A DNA stretch of 64,000 bases from Anoplolepis gracilipes. Lineage: Eukaryota; Arthropoda; Insecta; Hymenoptera; Formicidae. How positions within the stretch are numbered: position 1 is the stretch's first letter; the number at the start of each line of letters is the position of its first letter. Below, piece after piece: positions 11,948 through 26,000 of this stretch. The notes below the pieces were generated by a model. It worked only from the letters and a program-made list of their open reading frames with translations. It did not search any database and was not told the DNA's origin. Location: contig NC_132972.1 in assembly GCF_047496725.1 (NCBI RefSeq), positions 979,001 through 1,043,000 on the forward strand. The letters run 5' to 3'. Made by a program: the position numbers and the translations under genes.

Positions 11948-12806
11948 TCGAACGTTACTAACACGAGGGCACAGGAACTCACCAACCTTAATGCATATTG
12001 ATACGAAGTGGTGACTAGTAGATTTTTACCGATCACTCCGCCGCGTCCGGTCTATACGTTTTCACCAACAGAAGGAATTTCTTAGGAATAGAAAAAGAGA
12101 TAATATTGTGAAAAATATCGAAGAGAAAGTTTGCAAAACGAGATAAAAAGTTCAACGATTTTACATTATATTGTAACACATGGTTTGTAATAATAATGAT
12201 TCTTCTGATGACGCGTTTCAACCATTTATATATTCCTTTGCGTTGTATATCGCGCAGACAGCAAAACATTTTTTTACTGCATTAATAGTCTATCATCGTT
12301 TTTCATTATATATGACAGACTTATAAGCAGACGCGCGCATATTACGAATAAATAAGCATTTATGAATATTTATCCTGAATTAATCCATCGCGATATCTGT
12401 CAGAGACTACTAAGAAGTGTGCTTTATTTCCCGTCTGCTCTTACTGAGTATTTTAGTATTGCCAATATCTTTTGACGAAAAATTTGATTTCGAGAAATTA
12501 ATCTGAAATCTTCTGAGGAAAGATATTTTTTTTTAATTATTCGCGATCTTTAGAGATATATATGTATATCATCGTGCTAATTATTTCACAATATCTCCTC
12601 TTCTTTATTATTCGCGGTTACTGAAACGTTATCTCGAAAAAAAGAAGATAAGAAGGAAAGGATGGAATTGCATATAGTCTCTCTCTCTCTCTCATGTAGT
12701 ATGTACAGAATGTACGAGGAGTTTGGTGCTTACATGAGTCTCACTACAAATTCCGCGAGTTAGAGTTTTTAGAGGTCGGACGCGGCGACGGAGATAAAGA
12801 GCGCGA
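11948..12806. other. cv-2 3' UTR and downstream flank
   Basis: This stretch follows the cv-2 stop on the - strand. It contains short pyrimidine tracts and two - strand AATAAA hexamers (12604-12609 and 12423-12428). No other gene is seen. Confidence 0.5.
12604..12609 (-). promoter_or_regulatory. Candidate poly(A) signal of cv-2
   Basis: TTTATT on the + strand is AATAAA on the - strand, about 200 nt past the cv-2 stop codon. A second copy at 12423-12428 would give a 3' UTR of about 385 nt. Confidence 0.4.
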
Positions 12807-13065
12807 TTAATTAAATCCGCGACAAGTGACATTCGCCGAATTTGTCATCTGATCCCAAACTGTTCGACACCTCGTGGACTTTCTCCAGTGTGGTAGCTGG
12901 ATGCCGAGTCGCTTGCACTCGTGCGCGTATGCCATGAAGGACTGACAGTAACAGTGCTCGGTCGGACACTCGCACATGTCCTGAAGGCAGGCTCTGTAGT
13001 ACATCATCGGGTTCACCTTCTTGTGACAGGGATCGAAGATTTGTGATCTCAGTCGATTGCACAGT
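12807..13065 (-). CDS. cv-2: cv-2 exon 10: C8-like region and stop
   Basis: The acceptor GTGATTATAG ends at 13066. The frame reads LCNRLRSQIFDPCHKKVNP, CLQDMCECPTEHCYC, FMAYAHECKRLG, then ends ...NVTCRGFN and TAA at 12809-12807. The cysteine pattern is that of the C8 region after VWD. Only about 20 residues follow it, too few for a TIL domain. Confidence 0.92.
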
Positions 13066-15599
13066 CTATAATCACGAAAATTATAGTGTTGTAAAAAATA
13101 TAACTTATAGGTCGTTTATTTTGAAAGAGATAGAAGTGAGGTTTCAAAAATGTTTGTAATAATATTTGGGACGTTAAAAAAAAAAGAATAATAATTAGCC
13201 AAACTATATATGTATATTAATTAAGAATTATATTAGTCGAGTAGCAATGTTGTAATACATTTAATGTTGGCAACATTATTTTTTATAATTGCAAATAATT
13301 TAAGAATAATAGAATCTTATTGTTAGAGAAATTATTTTACAGTTGTATCAAATGATATCGATAGTACATTTAATGATATTGATAGTCATTGTCTGATTTT
13401 TTTTTTATAATTTCTGAATTTGAAAAAATATCATATAATATACAAAGAAAAAAATAAAAAATCCGTGCAAATTACCGGTGATCCTTTCTTCCTTGACAGC
13501 GTCTGTCCTTATCGATATTTCCTAATCTTGGAAATCGAGTGCATGTTTTCTTGGTACCCACGGCCCAAGATTGGCCAAATTTCTGCACATCCTGCAGCAG
13601 TCGACCGCGTCGCGTCGTGAAATCGTCCTTGGTCTGGGAATTGAAGTTACCACAGAGACCGCACAATCGACCTCTGTACGTCGAAGGTACGGACACCTCG
13701 AGAAAGCTGATACCGTCCCAAAGAACCTTGATCCCGATGTGCGTGTTAACGATTACGCTATCGGTCGTACAGTTAATGTCCAATCGGTTATCGATGCGAT
13801 AAGGAAGGTTCACCTTCTTCCCGTTTACTTTCACCCTCATTTTTTGACCAAGATTTACTTTCAAGTCGCCGATCTGTAACACGTGGACGCGAATAGAACA
13901 AAAGTTTCTTTCTTCCACATGATGCGACTACTTTTGATAGAATAAAGAAAGCTTTGCCTCAGGGTACACTTTGTTTCGCAATGCTATTAATCAAGCAACT
14001 CGGTAGTCAGAACTTGTAGTTTCAGTATATATCATTCAGTATCATTAATTATATTTTCAAGAACTTTGAAGCTTACAATATTATTTGACTTGAAAATTTG
14101 AATGCGATAGCGATATGATTTTTTTCAAAACTTTTTTTGAGAATCAAATATATATAGATATATACACAGGGTGCCTATTCCCTGCAAAAACATGGAAAAC
14201 CTGAACTTCTCAGGGATTTCTTTTGTATTTGAAAAAATCAGGGAAGTGTCATAAAATTTTATTAGGATTCAGGGAATTTTTCAAAAATTCTCCTTTTGAT
14301 CATTTTGATTTTATATTATAAATATTCTCTTTACTAACCTGGAAAAATATTTGGAAAATTAGGGAAATTTTCAGGGAATTTTTTTACAAGATTTGAGTAG
14401 ACATCCTGATATATATACATCAAATATAATCATTTCGTATTAATTTAATGCACTCACTTTCAAAGCGATGGTTTTGGTCCACGCTGAAGATTTTGTTTTT
14501 TTCGCATCGTTAGTCACACGTATGCTAAATGTGTGAGAAGCACAATCGTTGACCAATTGATATTTACATGCCCCTTTGAAGCTATAGAATTTACCGTCGA
14601 ACGTGCGATAATGCGGATCTCCGAAAACCGTGCAAATTCCATCACCTGAAAGAATCGATTTAATTTTTAACTCTAAATATCAATCGCATATGCGATAGCG
14701 TAATGTGTAAAATATATTTACTTTCAACGCATCGCGGACAGCATTGGCCTTCCGGATGTTCCAATTTTGAGTACGGTGGGCAAGGAAGATTCAACTGCGG
14801 ACACATAGGCATTGCACAGCGTACTTTGCCCTGCTTGCAGGTGCACGTCTTGCAGGAATCAAGCTTCCAATCTTCGCCATCCTGCCTAGGACAAAAAAGA
14901 ACGTTTAAACCGGAACAAGACAAACGTTGAATCTCCTTAATCTAGCAAAAATTTACGAAACTTATTTTTTTTAATTACTAGAGGAGAAAAGGATAACAAT
15001 ATATTTTTGGGCGTTAATTGAAAGTTCAAAAATTTATATTCATCGATATTTACTAGGCTCATTCCTATCAGATTCTATCACAGTTTTGATCAAAAATATT
15101 TATTTCTTAAACAATTTTTTATAAGCAAAGTTCAGGTCATTGATCCCTAAAATTAACGTACTGAAAATATATATAAATTCACATGATGAAGATGGAAATT
15201 CAAACAATATTCTTGAGTTTCGATTAAGCTATTTATTTATAAAAATTCCACACCGTTTTATCTTCGATAATCTCTCGGTTCGTTTGTCGCGATGAACAAA
15301 AGCGTAATACTCGCCTGGTAAATTCTTCCACCGTAAGAACAGGAGGCCCTGCTCTCCTGAACGGCCGGACATTGCGGGCAACAGCGATTAGGTAAAGTAG
15401 CTTGAAGCTCGCTGGGACATTCCAATACCGGACAGGTATCTCTGAGACACGAGAGCGTCGAATTGACACAGGTGCAACAGGTGCATGGATCCGTACAATA
15501 CTGAGCGCCCGATTTGAGTACGCGCATGCCTAGAATACACGCGCCTTTCGGAGGCAGGAAGAATCTTGCGCTTCCTGTATGAAAAAAAGTACTCTTAAC

Positions 15600-15649
<50 letters not shown>

Positions 15650-18600
15650 TGTAAGTGATTATAAGCGAAACGTTCTAAATCATTTTTTTTCTCACGCGCG
15701 ATAGCGATACAAATTTTTTTTATTATTATATTCACTTTCATTCTTAATCTAATTATCTAATAAAATATAAATAAAGGGATATATTTGAATAGGTATGATA
15801 CTCGTAACACGTGTGTCAATTTTGTGTAGCATTCAGTTATATCTAAAAAACGACAGATGCTTGTTTCTCGATTCATTTTATCTCACAATGCATTTTATGT
15901 ATTGCGTTATGTTTGATTGTAAAATTTGAAAGTCGTGGAGTGAGATATTTTCATAATTAAATGGCAGTGGCTGGATTTTCTCGAATAGCTCGATATTACG
16001 TGATGACAATCGTAATATTACGTTATTACGGTTGATTTTTGCGCAATTGCGACATTGGAAAATAATCAGATTCGCATAAAACCGGTTCGCGCTTCTGGTA
16101 TCATAGGAGAGAGATCGCGGAATGACCTATAAATTCAAAGTGACTTTAATTGTTTATGCAACATGATCTATTGGAAATATTTCTTTTGAAAAATGATCTC
16201 GCGGATTGAAAATCTGATCGTTATTAATTTGCATTCGCTTGGCATTGCAATACTTACGTAATAAAGCAATCTCGTATCTTTATGTAATATTACACCTACG
16301 TGCAATTATCGAGCTTGTATATCACAAAGAAACGATAAATTATCACATAAGGAATCTAAATTGAAAAAAAGACGCGTTTAAGCAAATAGTAAAAAATCAA
16401 ACAGATTTTTTTTTCCCAAGCGATTCGAGCGTTAAATTCAGATAATTTCAGCGCGCGCGCGCGAGAGTTATTTCAAATAATGAAAATTATGTAATTCCTT
16501 TCACCTTGACAGCGCGGGCAACACTTGCCAGGATCGCGAACAATCCTCGCGTTAGGACAATTGAGCGTTGGACAGGCTAACTTTGCGCACGTGAGTTGTT
16601 TATTGTTATTGCATCTACAAGTCACGCAAGGGTCCTCTGCCGTTGTCACCGATCTATCCGCGGTGACTTTCTGTCCGTTCACCAAGCATCCTGTAAAACA
16701 AGACGGGATCAATTATTTGAGCACTTGATTTGTTCCCTTTTTATATTCGGATATAAAAAATTGCCTTTTAATCGCACATTAATTATTATAATAATTTATT
16801 TGAAACATATATGCGGGAAAGTATGCGCAATATATGTATACAAAGAGACTGCAATTATATACGATTCGAAGAAGAACGCAAATTCTTACGACGACATTCG
16901 TATTACAATACTAATTGTAAGTTTACGAGAATATATTTTGTACAAAAAAAAAAAAAAAAGCCAACCAAAAATTTACAATTACAATACAAACATTAATTAT
17001 CGTCCGTTCGTTTTTCGCCGGACGTGTAGAAGCGACGCTGTAATTTTCAATCATTATCGTTCTCCCCTCATTATATCGGAGAGAAACATTCCAGCCTTAA
17101 TTGCGCGGCGGGATGCATTGAGGGGGATCGTGAGAAATATTTGTGAGATTGGCGTGGGTAATTAGCAGCAGCAGCAAGCAGCGGCAGCATTGGCGCGCAC
17201 GAGGGAAAAAGAAAAATGTTACGCACCGTCGCATATGGGGCAGCATTGCCCCGGTGGGGCCGGTCTCGGTTTGGAGCAGGGCGTGTAACACTCTAGCTTT
17301 GATTTGGTGAGGACGCCCGCTTTGCAGGTGAATACGTAGCACGGATCGTTCTCCTCCGTCCATTCCGTGTCGGATGCGTGATAAACGCCGTTCTGTACGC
17401 ATCCTGCAATTCACAAAAACAACATTGATCCTCAAAATACATTATTAAAATTGCGTAATTTTAGAGAATAACTTGCACGGATTAAACATTAAAAATATGT
17501 CAATCTTTTTAGATGCGATTATTAGTATAATTCGAGAATAAAAATTGAGATAACGAGACTATCTTTGATGTGGTGTGTAATTTAATATTACTTTTATATT
17601 TTAGCCTTTTCTATACACTCAAAAAAATGATCTTGCAACTTGGACAAAAATTTTCTAGGTGTAAAAAATTAACTGAAACAGATAAATTATTAGCAAATAC
17701 TGACGTGATACTGCATATATTTTGCACTTAATCAATTTAAATGACAGAGACAGAATTTATATCTGTACTATTAGTGTAATTTAGATAGAAAATTTTTTTG
17801 TGATGCCTTATCTTTAAGGCCTATTGTCAAGGACAATTATATTTGTCATTAATATTTGGCAATGGGATTTAAAATCCAGAGGTATTGCCGTTATAAATTC
17901 TATACGTGACAAACAATATTGTAGCAGATACAAAAAGTAGCGATAAATTTTAACTGAGACATCTAGAAATCTATCTACATTAGTAAAATATTTTTTTGAG
18001 TGTATGAAATATTTTTTATGATGTAGGAAAAAATGTATGCGTTTGATAACAAAACGTAAGTATCTCTCTCTCTTCTTTTTTTGTGCAATATTTTTTAATT
18101 ACCTTTTTACAATTTGAGTTTTTTTACAACGCGCAAATCTCAGAAAAAATTACGTTCGACTATATATATTTAACACTCAAAAAAATGATCTTGCATCTTT
18201 GACAAAAATTTTGTAGGTGTAAAAAATTAACTGAAACAGATAAATTATTAGCAAATACTGTGATACTGCATATATTTTGCACTTAATCAATTTAAATGAC
18301 AGAGACAGAATTTATATCTGTACTATTAGTGTAATTTAGACGAAAAATTTGTCCGCGATGCCTATCTTTAAGGCCTATTGTCAAGGACAATTATATTTGT
18401 CATTTAATATTTGGCAATGGGATTTAAAATCCAGAGGTATTGCTACAATATTGCCGTTATAAATTTTATACGTGACAAACAATATTCTTACAGATACAAA
18501 AAGTAGCGATAAATTTTAATTGAAACATCTAGAAATTTATCTGCATTAGTAAATTTTTTTTTTTTTTGAGTGTATGCCATCGCGTACTATGTTTTCCAAA

Positions 18601-21600
18601 CAGATTTTGTCGTCGGCGGGCACTACGCGAGCAAGCTTACGTCACGATTAACATAATTAATAGAGTATACGATAATGGGTACCACGCGCGAGCATCTGCT
18701 ACGTAAACAGAGACAATCGCCAGAGAGTGTGACGCTAGAGTTCCCCGGGTTTATCACTGTGTGTCCGCAAACAGAAGCGTCTTTGTGCCCTGAGAACAAT
18801 GCTCCGCCGACTGAGCATTCCGCGAGTTCTCGACTTTCCTTCTTGTGGCCGCTAGCGTGTTCGTTTCTATCTTCTTCTCTCTTTATCTACTTCTCTCTCT
18901 CTTTCTCATCGCAGCTCGCTCGAGTCAATTAGAACGATTAGGATAATTAGTCGAATTAGCGGACGGGCGGACAAACGTTCTACCTGTGCACTTGTGGCAA
19001 CACTCGTCGTCGTGCGGTTCCTGCAACGCGTAACAACCTTCGATGTTCGGGCACTGTTGCTTCAAACACTCGACGAATCCGTTCTGGAAAAAGAATGGAG
19101 AAAAATTAATTTTTTTTCTTACGTATATATGACAAACAAAGTACAATAGATTGAGTCAGAAGTTCGCACATTTTCTTTCTACTGGCTTTCAATATCTTAT
19201 TGTTGGACAAAGTGTCAACTTTTTAGACACTCTGTAGACGAAGGGAGAAAAGTTTCAATGTTGTGTAAGAAAGGGGAAAATTATTTTTCGCTATAAATAT
19301 GATTTATTATTCACACTCTTGGGACGCACAATTCGTCGCACTTTGTGTGAAATAGTATTCACAGATGATGAGGTGATTTGCTGAGATTACCAATCACTCG
19401 CGACATTTCGTCGAGGAAGTAGTTTCGTCACGCTTTCGACATGAGGAAAAAGCACGCGATGAGCGCGAGAGGAATGTGGACACTTTAAATAAAACACATT
19501 TTGAATCGGGAATTTGGCTGGCGATTGAGTCACGCGCCGTAAACAACGACAGCGACAGTGAAATTCCGCGGCTTGATTTTTTTTTTTTTTTTTTTTTTTT
19601 TCCAATCACGCATCTTCTTCCGATGTTCTTATATGTACGTTCATATTCACGTTATCGCGCGTTCCAGTAATTATTTCTACGGTTTCGTCATCCGGGTTCT
19701 ATAATTAAGCTTTTGCGGATTTATCTTCTGTCAGAATTACGTAAAGTAATTTCAAACATGGATCGTACTATCTCTCTCACACATGTATCGAACGCGCGAG
19801 ATGGGCCTAATTAGATATGCCGCGAAAGGAAGTTCTTTGTTTTTTTTTTCTTCTTTTAGGGTCCCTCATCTATAACAGACATTTTTACGCAACGCGCTTG
19901 AAAATCAATTAATTTCTGTAATTGATATTCGAAACGAGAAACAAGCACTATATCAAAACGGTCAAAGATACGGAGACTTACACTGAAAAAAAATTTACTT
20001 AATCTAAAAAAATATTTAGTTGAATACGTTCAAACAAGTATTTATTTAAATTAAGCAAAAATATATTTGAATTAGTAAAATATATTGTCTATTTTACTAT
20101 TCAGCAATATATTTTATTGATTCAAATATGTTTTTGTTTAATTTAAATAAATACTTATTTGAACGTATTGAACTAAATATTTTTTTGGATTAAATAAATT
20201 TTTTTTTCAGTGTAGGAAAGATAAAAGAACTCGGTAAAAAAAAATATTTTACATAACAATTAAAAATTCCTTTTTAAAAATGTGACACGTATATTTTCCA
20301 AATATTTACATAAACTCGATTTTTGCTTTATTGTTATTTAACTATTGTTTTATTAATGTTTAGTCAGCCTTTTAGTGATTATTATTAACATCATATATAT
20401 ACTTATGTTTTTTTTTTTTTTTTTTATATTGTCTAGTATGTTAATTATACATACTGCGAAAACTTCATTTTTGTTACAATGCAAAAGGAATAAAAATAAG
20501 ATAGTAAATTGTACTCTGCAATAGGAGAGAGGAGATTACAAAAATTTAAATATTGTAAAATAAATTAAATAAACAATCTAAAATAATATTAAAAAGAAAG
20601 GCTGAATTTCTACGATAGGAAAGTAAATAAATATAACGCGTTAGCATTCTCTTGCTTACAGTGAGCAAATATTCGTTCGTCCGGGCGAGTTATGATTGCG
20701 CCTCGTAAATTGCGGATGATTGATCGCGGCCGATCGCTTCGGCGCAACAAACAAATAATTATGTCACACGCCGGCACGCAACTCGTTGCTGCAACAGCAT
20801 CAGCGGTAGCAACGACGGCGGCAGCGAAAACAAGAAGCCTCATCTCGGTCGGCCACGAGTCGACGAGTCAATGAACCAAACGCGCAGATAAATCGCCGCG
20901 GTCGCGCTAAGATCTCGTTGATGCAGGCGGGAGATGCATCGAGGCTACGCGGCGGCGCATCATAAGATGCACATGCGAGAATGAGCGTGCGTATATGCGT
21001 GCAGACGCGAATACGCACAAAGTGCGAATCGATCACGTCGAACGGATCGAAGTGGAAATTCCTCTCTTGACCTCCCGAACCAGGCCAGGCTACTTTAACC
21101 CCTTTAAACACTCCGTCACCACATGGCGTTGCCTCGTCTCGTGATAACGATATAATCTGTGAATTGGACTAGGAAAACGGTACGGCTTTCCGTCTTTCGC
21201 ATTCTGTTTCTCTCTCTTGCTCTTTTTCTCTCTCGACCTCCCTAGCGATAATTTTTTTTTTTCTCTAGAGACAAATGTCGTATTGGATTTAACGGGAGGC
21301 AGACTTCTCCGCGATTCTCACCGTGCTTTTCCTCTTCTGCGTTCACATTCCTCTTTTTGCATTAAAATAGTTTGTTGAGTGTTACAATATTACGATATAT
21401 ACAATATACGATATATTCAAGCTTACTGCCTGTAGATTTATATTTATGGATTTTTGAAAGTTCAGTTTAAAACCAATCTTTTATACATAAAAGTTTTATA
21501 CATTATTGTACTTCACATTTTTATATAATAAGATTTCAATTATTTTATATGCATATATATTTTTTATTAATATTGTAGACTTCATTTTTCTAAATTTGCA

Positions 21601-23012
21601 ATGTTATATATCTTGATTCATAATTAAACCGCAAACTACTCACGAAGTCGAAACCGCAAAATATTCATGAAGTCGAAAAACAAGACTTTCTTATTTCTTT
21701 TGATTACATTTGCAACTTGTTTATTTATTTTATGACTGATATAATGAAAGCATAAATAATTAAAAGAAATTCAAAATAAACGTTTCCATAAATATGATAA
21801 AAAATTTTGTCAATTTACATAATAAATTAATCTTTCGTGCGATTTCTTGCATAATTTTTTTTTAATTAAAAAGTATCTACGTATTAAGTCTGAAAAATGT
21901 AGAAAATTTTTGAAAATAATATTTCTCATTTTTTCTTGTTTCTCATGAATAAATAAATGTATACTCAGCGATTTTCTTGCATAAGAAAAAAAAAAAACAT
22001 ATATTAAACAGTTATTAAATAATTAAACGTTATAAATTTTATTCAACGTAAATCTTTTAAGAAGCATCTCCGGCTTATCATTTACATTGCTCAATTTTTT
22101 AATTTTTGACACTCTGTAGATTCTTTTCAACTTACACGATATTCAATGTACCAATTTTGTGTTAGACATTGATTAGTGTCTGCGGTTGCATAATATTTAC
22201 CTTACAAATGCAGCGAAAGCAACTTGTATTCAGAATCTTGTCGACGGTAACGTCTTCCCCCTCGATGTCGCAAGTCTCTCGGCTTCCTGCAATCGAATAG
22301 CAATAGATATAGTAAAAGGGATGAATAATTAGATCGCATTCGCTTTCGCACGCGATACCGGCTTTACACCGCGCCGTAATATACCGGTGTATGCGCGATA
22401 GAATAGAGACGCTTACAAACACAATGCAGCAGATTTGCAATCGATTAATCGACTTTTGAATGCTACAGGTTTCCTCGTTTCTTAATAAAAGAACCGAGCG
22501 CTCAAGAATTTACTGTTATGTCTTAGATAACGATCATGGCTGAAAATTGATTCTAATAATAATCGGTTTTAATTTTAGTAAGATTCACTTTAACGCGAGA
22601 GACTGAAATAAAGTGTGAAAATTTTGAATGGAATTAAGTTTATAATAGCTGAACTTAGACGGTGGTTATTTTGTAATTGTCAAATATTACACAAGAAACA
22701 CAAGTTTACAAGTATTTACGTACATTTTTTTCTTTTTAATTTAAGATGATTAGAATTTTTTTTTTTTAATTTTTAACCAACGGACTTTGTTTTTCCTTGT
22801 TCTCTTTTGCTTTCGGCGCCAGAGTTAAGCGCGACATGGACGTCGTGAACGTACCTTAGGACGTACCTCAGTCGCGTTAAACTCTCCATTTTCCAGCAAA
22901 AGTCGCGCTCTGCTGCTAGGTCGTTGGGAGCCGCCACCAACGTTCCTTCCGGTTCCATCGCACACGTATTCCTGCACACGTTAAGCAACTTTTCTGTAAA
23001 ATTTTTTCTCGC

Positions 23013-23048
<36 letters not shown>

Positions 23049-26000
23049 TTCTATTTACACTTTCAAAGCGTAATCCGTCAGACCGTTAAATTTCTAAACA
23101 TCGAGTAACGCCGGTTTTCTATTTTCGAATCTCCAATAATTATTTTATGTTATTACATTGTTTATGATTTTATTTTTTTTATACTTTTGTTTCTCTGAAA
23201 GAAATATCACACACAGACAGGGCAAAAGAGAATATCATTCTTCTCGCTTTTATTTTTCTTTTTTATTTATTCTATGAATAGAGACGGTAATTTTGGCGTT
23301 TCTTCTCCTCGAGAAAGCGCTTGATATACTCTGTCACTGCTCTCAGAGATTTAACGCGTGTGACGTACAGCTTTTGAGGCGACTTCGTTTCATTTATCTC
23401 ATCGACCCATTTATATTTCCTCGCAAGAGTCGAGAGAGAGGAGCAATCGATTGTTTACTTCGTCGATGACTTCTCGGACGAACAATTACGTAACTATAAA
23501 TATTGCCACTTTCTTTCGGAAATGCATAAACGTTAACACTTTCATCGCACTTTTGAAACTAACTGTAATTGTTTGATTGCGATATTTGTTTCACTCTTCT
23601 AATCCTTATTGATAGATCGAAAAAGCTTTCAATATTATGGTTTATAGCGTCGAGATTTTAAAAAAATACAATAAAGTATGTAGTTGGAAACATTATAGTA
23701 TTATAATAAAATTTAATATACACAATGTTTTAATATCAGAAACAAAATATTTGTGAGATGTGTGTGAGAAAAAAAAAAATAATAAAAATAATAAATTCTC
23801 AAATGCTTTTCTATAATTCTTTAAAGATTGAGATTTAAAATACTGAGATTTGATTTTATTTTCATATTTCGTGAGATTGAAATCTATAGACAAAAATCAG
23901 ACAGAAACCAATGGAAATGGAAACTTTATTTGATTCAATTATAACTTTTGTAACGTTTTGTAACTTTTTCTTTCTCTGAAAATGTATCAGATATTGATTA
24001 TCGAAAGGGAAGAGATTAATCTTGTAACTGTTGGAGACAGTTACACCACGAAAACTCGTAAGAGAACGCAAAATCAAGTGGCAATAGTCAAATTATTCGA
24101 AATTATTCGTTCGAAACGAATTAATTGATATTGATAAAAAGGAATATGTCATTTATTAATATTCTTATGCATGTAACTTTTGCTAACTATTCGAAAAATG
24201 TCGACGGATTATTTGAAAGTGCGCAGGAATGCGTGTGCGAGAAAGGACGCAACGTTGGCGCATTTGCGGTCATTTTTCCCTTAAAATTTTCTTCTATTTC
24301 TCGTTTCCATTTATCGATAAACATTTCCGTCTTTCATTCATTTACCCGTTATTTTTTAAAAAGATAGAAAAATGCACATAACAAAACGCGAGACATTTGT
24401 ATTCATCACAGTAAGTTTCAAATAGTCTCGCAAAATAGCTTTTTTCTCTTTTTTCACGATCGTTATCTTCGATCAGCTTTTCTCATGTATCTTGTTCCTT
24501 TTCTTTTTTTTTCTATCCGTATTCCATCTCCTCCATGTGCTTCTCTTTTTCTCTCTCTGGTACTCCTCGAGCTGGTTGCACGGTTAAAAACTCGGAGAGC
24601 AGTCTGAAGAGAGCGCGCAATAAAAGCAGACAGTACTTGCGCCATTCATTCGTCAAATGTTACACATGCAATAAACACGCGTAGATAATCAGAATTTGTA
24701 CATACATTCAAGAATTAACATTTTGCCTGTCATCGATTGTATGTACAGGTCGCGTCAATATTTTCTTGATGAAATCATAGTGTTAATTATTTTTAGAAAT
24801 TTTATTTCTCATTTAATTCATTTATATTCAATTTTGGAGTAGATTACATGTATAACATGACACAGTCAAAGCTAAATCAAACCTTGAAATTGAGTTTCAA
24901 CAAATTAAATTTAACTCTCTCTAATATATTTACGATGCTAATGAGAAATTAGGAGACTGTAATGAGACGAAATAATGGTATTAATCTTTGGTCGATGAAT
25001 ATTTGATGATTACTTTGGTTTGCTAAAATTTAAATATTTTTAAAATTATAAGTTCCAAATAATATTACTTTCAAACACTGTTTATAATTAAGTTTTTTGA
25101 GTTTTCAGCAAAGAAAATTGTCTGCAAATTTTCATCTATTATTAAAAGACTTTCAAACATATATAACAAAGCTTACAATTAGTTTACATTCTAACAATGT
25201 CATGTTTTTCTTGACAATTGACTCGCACTGCCAACTGCGACAGTAGAAAATTAGCTGTTCAGGAATGCGATACATCACTCTATTTTTTGGCACAAAGCTG
25301 AAAAAGACCTGTTAATCCTAAACTTGGCAACTACTTGGGGAATAAGATTATAATAAGAAACAAGAAAATATATAAAATTGACGTCAAATCTAGCAACAAT
25401 TTAACGATAATAAAAATAAATTTAAATCTTTTATATATATTTCTTTTTTTATTTCCAAGTTTATCGTATTTTAGATTAGAGGAATTTATGATAATATAGA
25501 TTAGAAAAGATATCCAAATATATAAGAATTACATATCTATATAATATTAAACATTTTTATCATTACAATTGAACAAGATCCTACGAGTGCGCTTGATAAC
25601 AAAACACACATAGATAATATATAATATAATATACCGCCAAGTTAGAATTAATGATCGGATAAGTCGCCGTGAACCTAATCGATCCCGGCGGGCGCTAAGA
25701 TGGTGCACAGAGAAAAAGTAAGTGTCAAATCAAAACTTATTAATTTATATGAACGCGTTCACTGTTTCATATATACGCAACAATTTATAATCTTCTTGAG
25801 AGAATTTAAAAATCTTAAATTTTAACAATATTATAATCTTATTTCAATACTACAATTGTCATTTCAAGAATAAGATAATTATTTTAACTCTAAGAAAATT
25901 ATAATCTTCGATTTGAACATGTGTTATTTTCTATCCAACATTTTTTCCTCTCGATTCAAGAAAATTATTCTTAAATAACAAGAATATATTTTTCTTGGTT

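Noticed and set aside
13539..13879. 87- and 102-codon + strand frames
   Set aside because: They lie antisense to cv-2 exon 9, which is a clear VWD-coding exon.
22773..22988. Open frame with a possible acceptor and two GTACGT donors inside cv-2 intron 1, considered as an extra cv-2 exon
   Set aside because: Splicing it in leaves a two-base overhang that breaks the VWC1 frame. Exon 1 joins exon 2 directly in frame, and the peptide has no VWC pattern.
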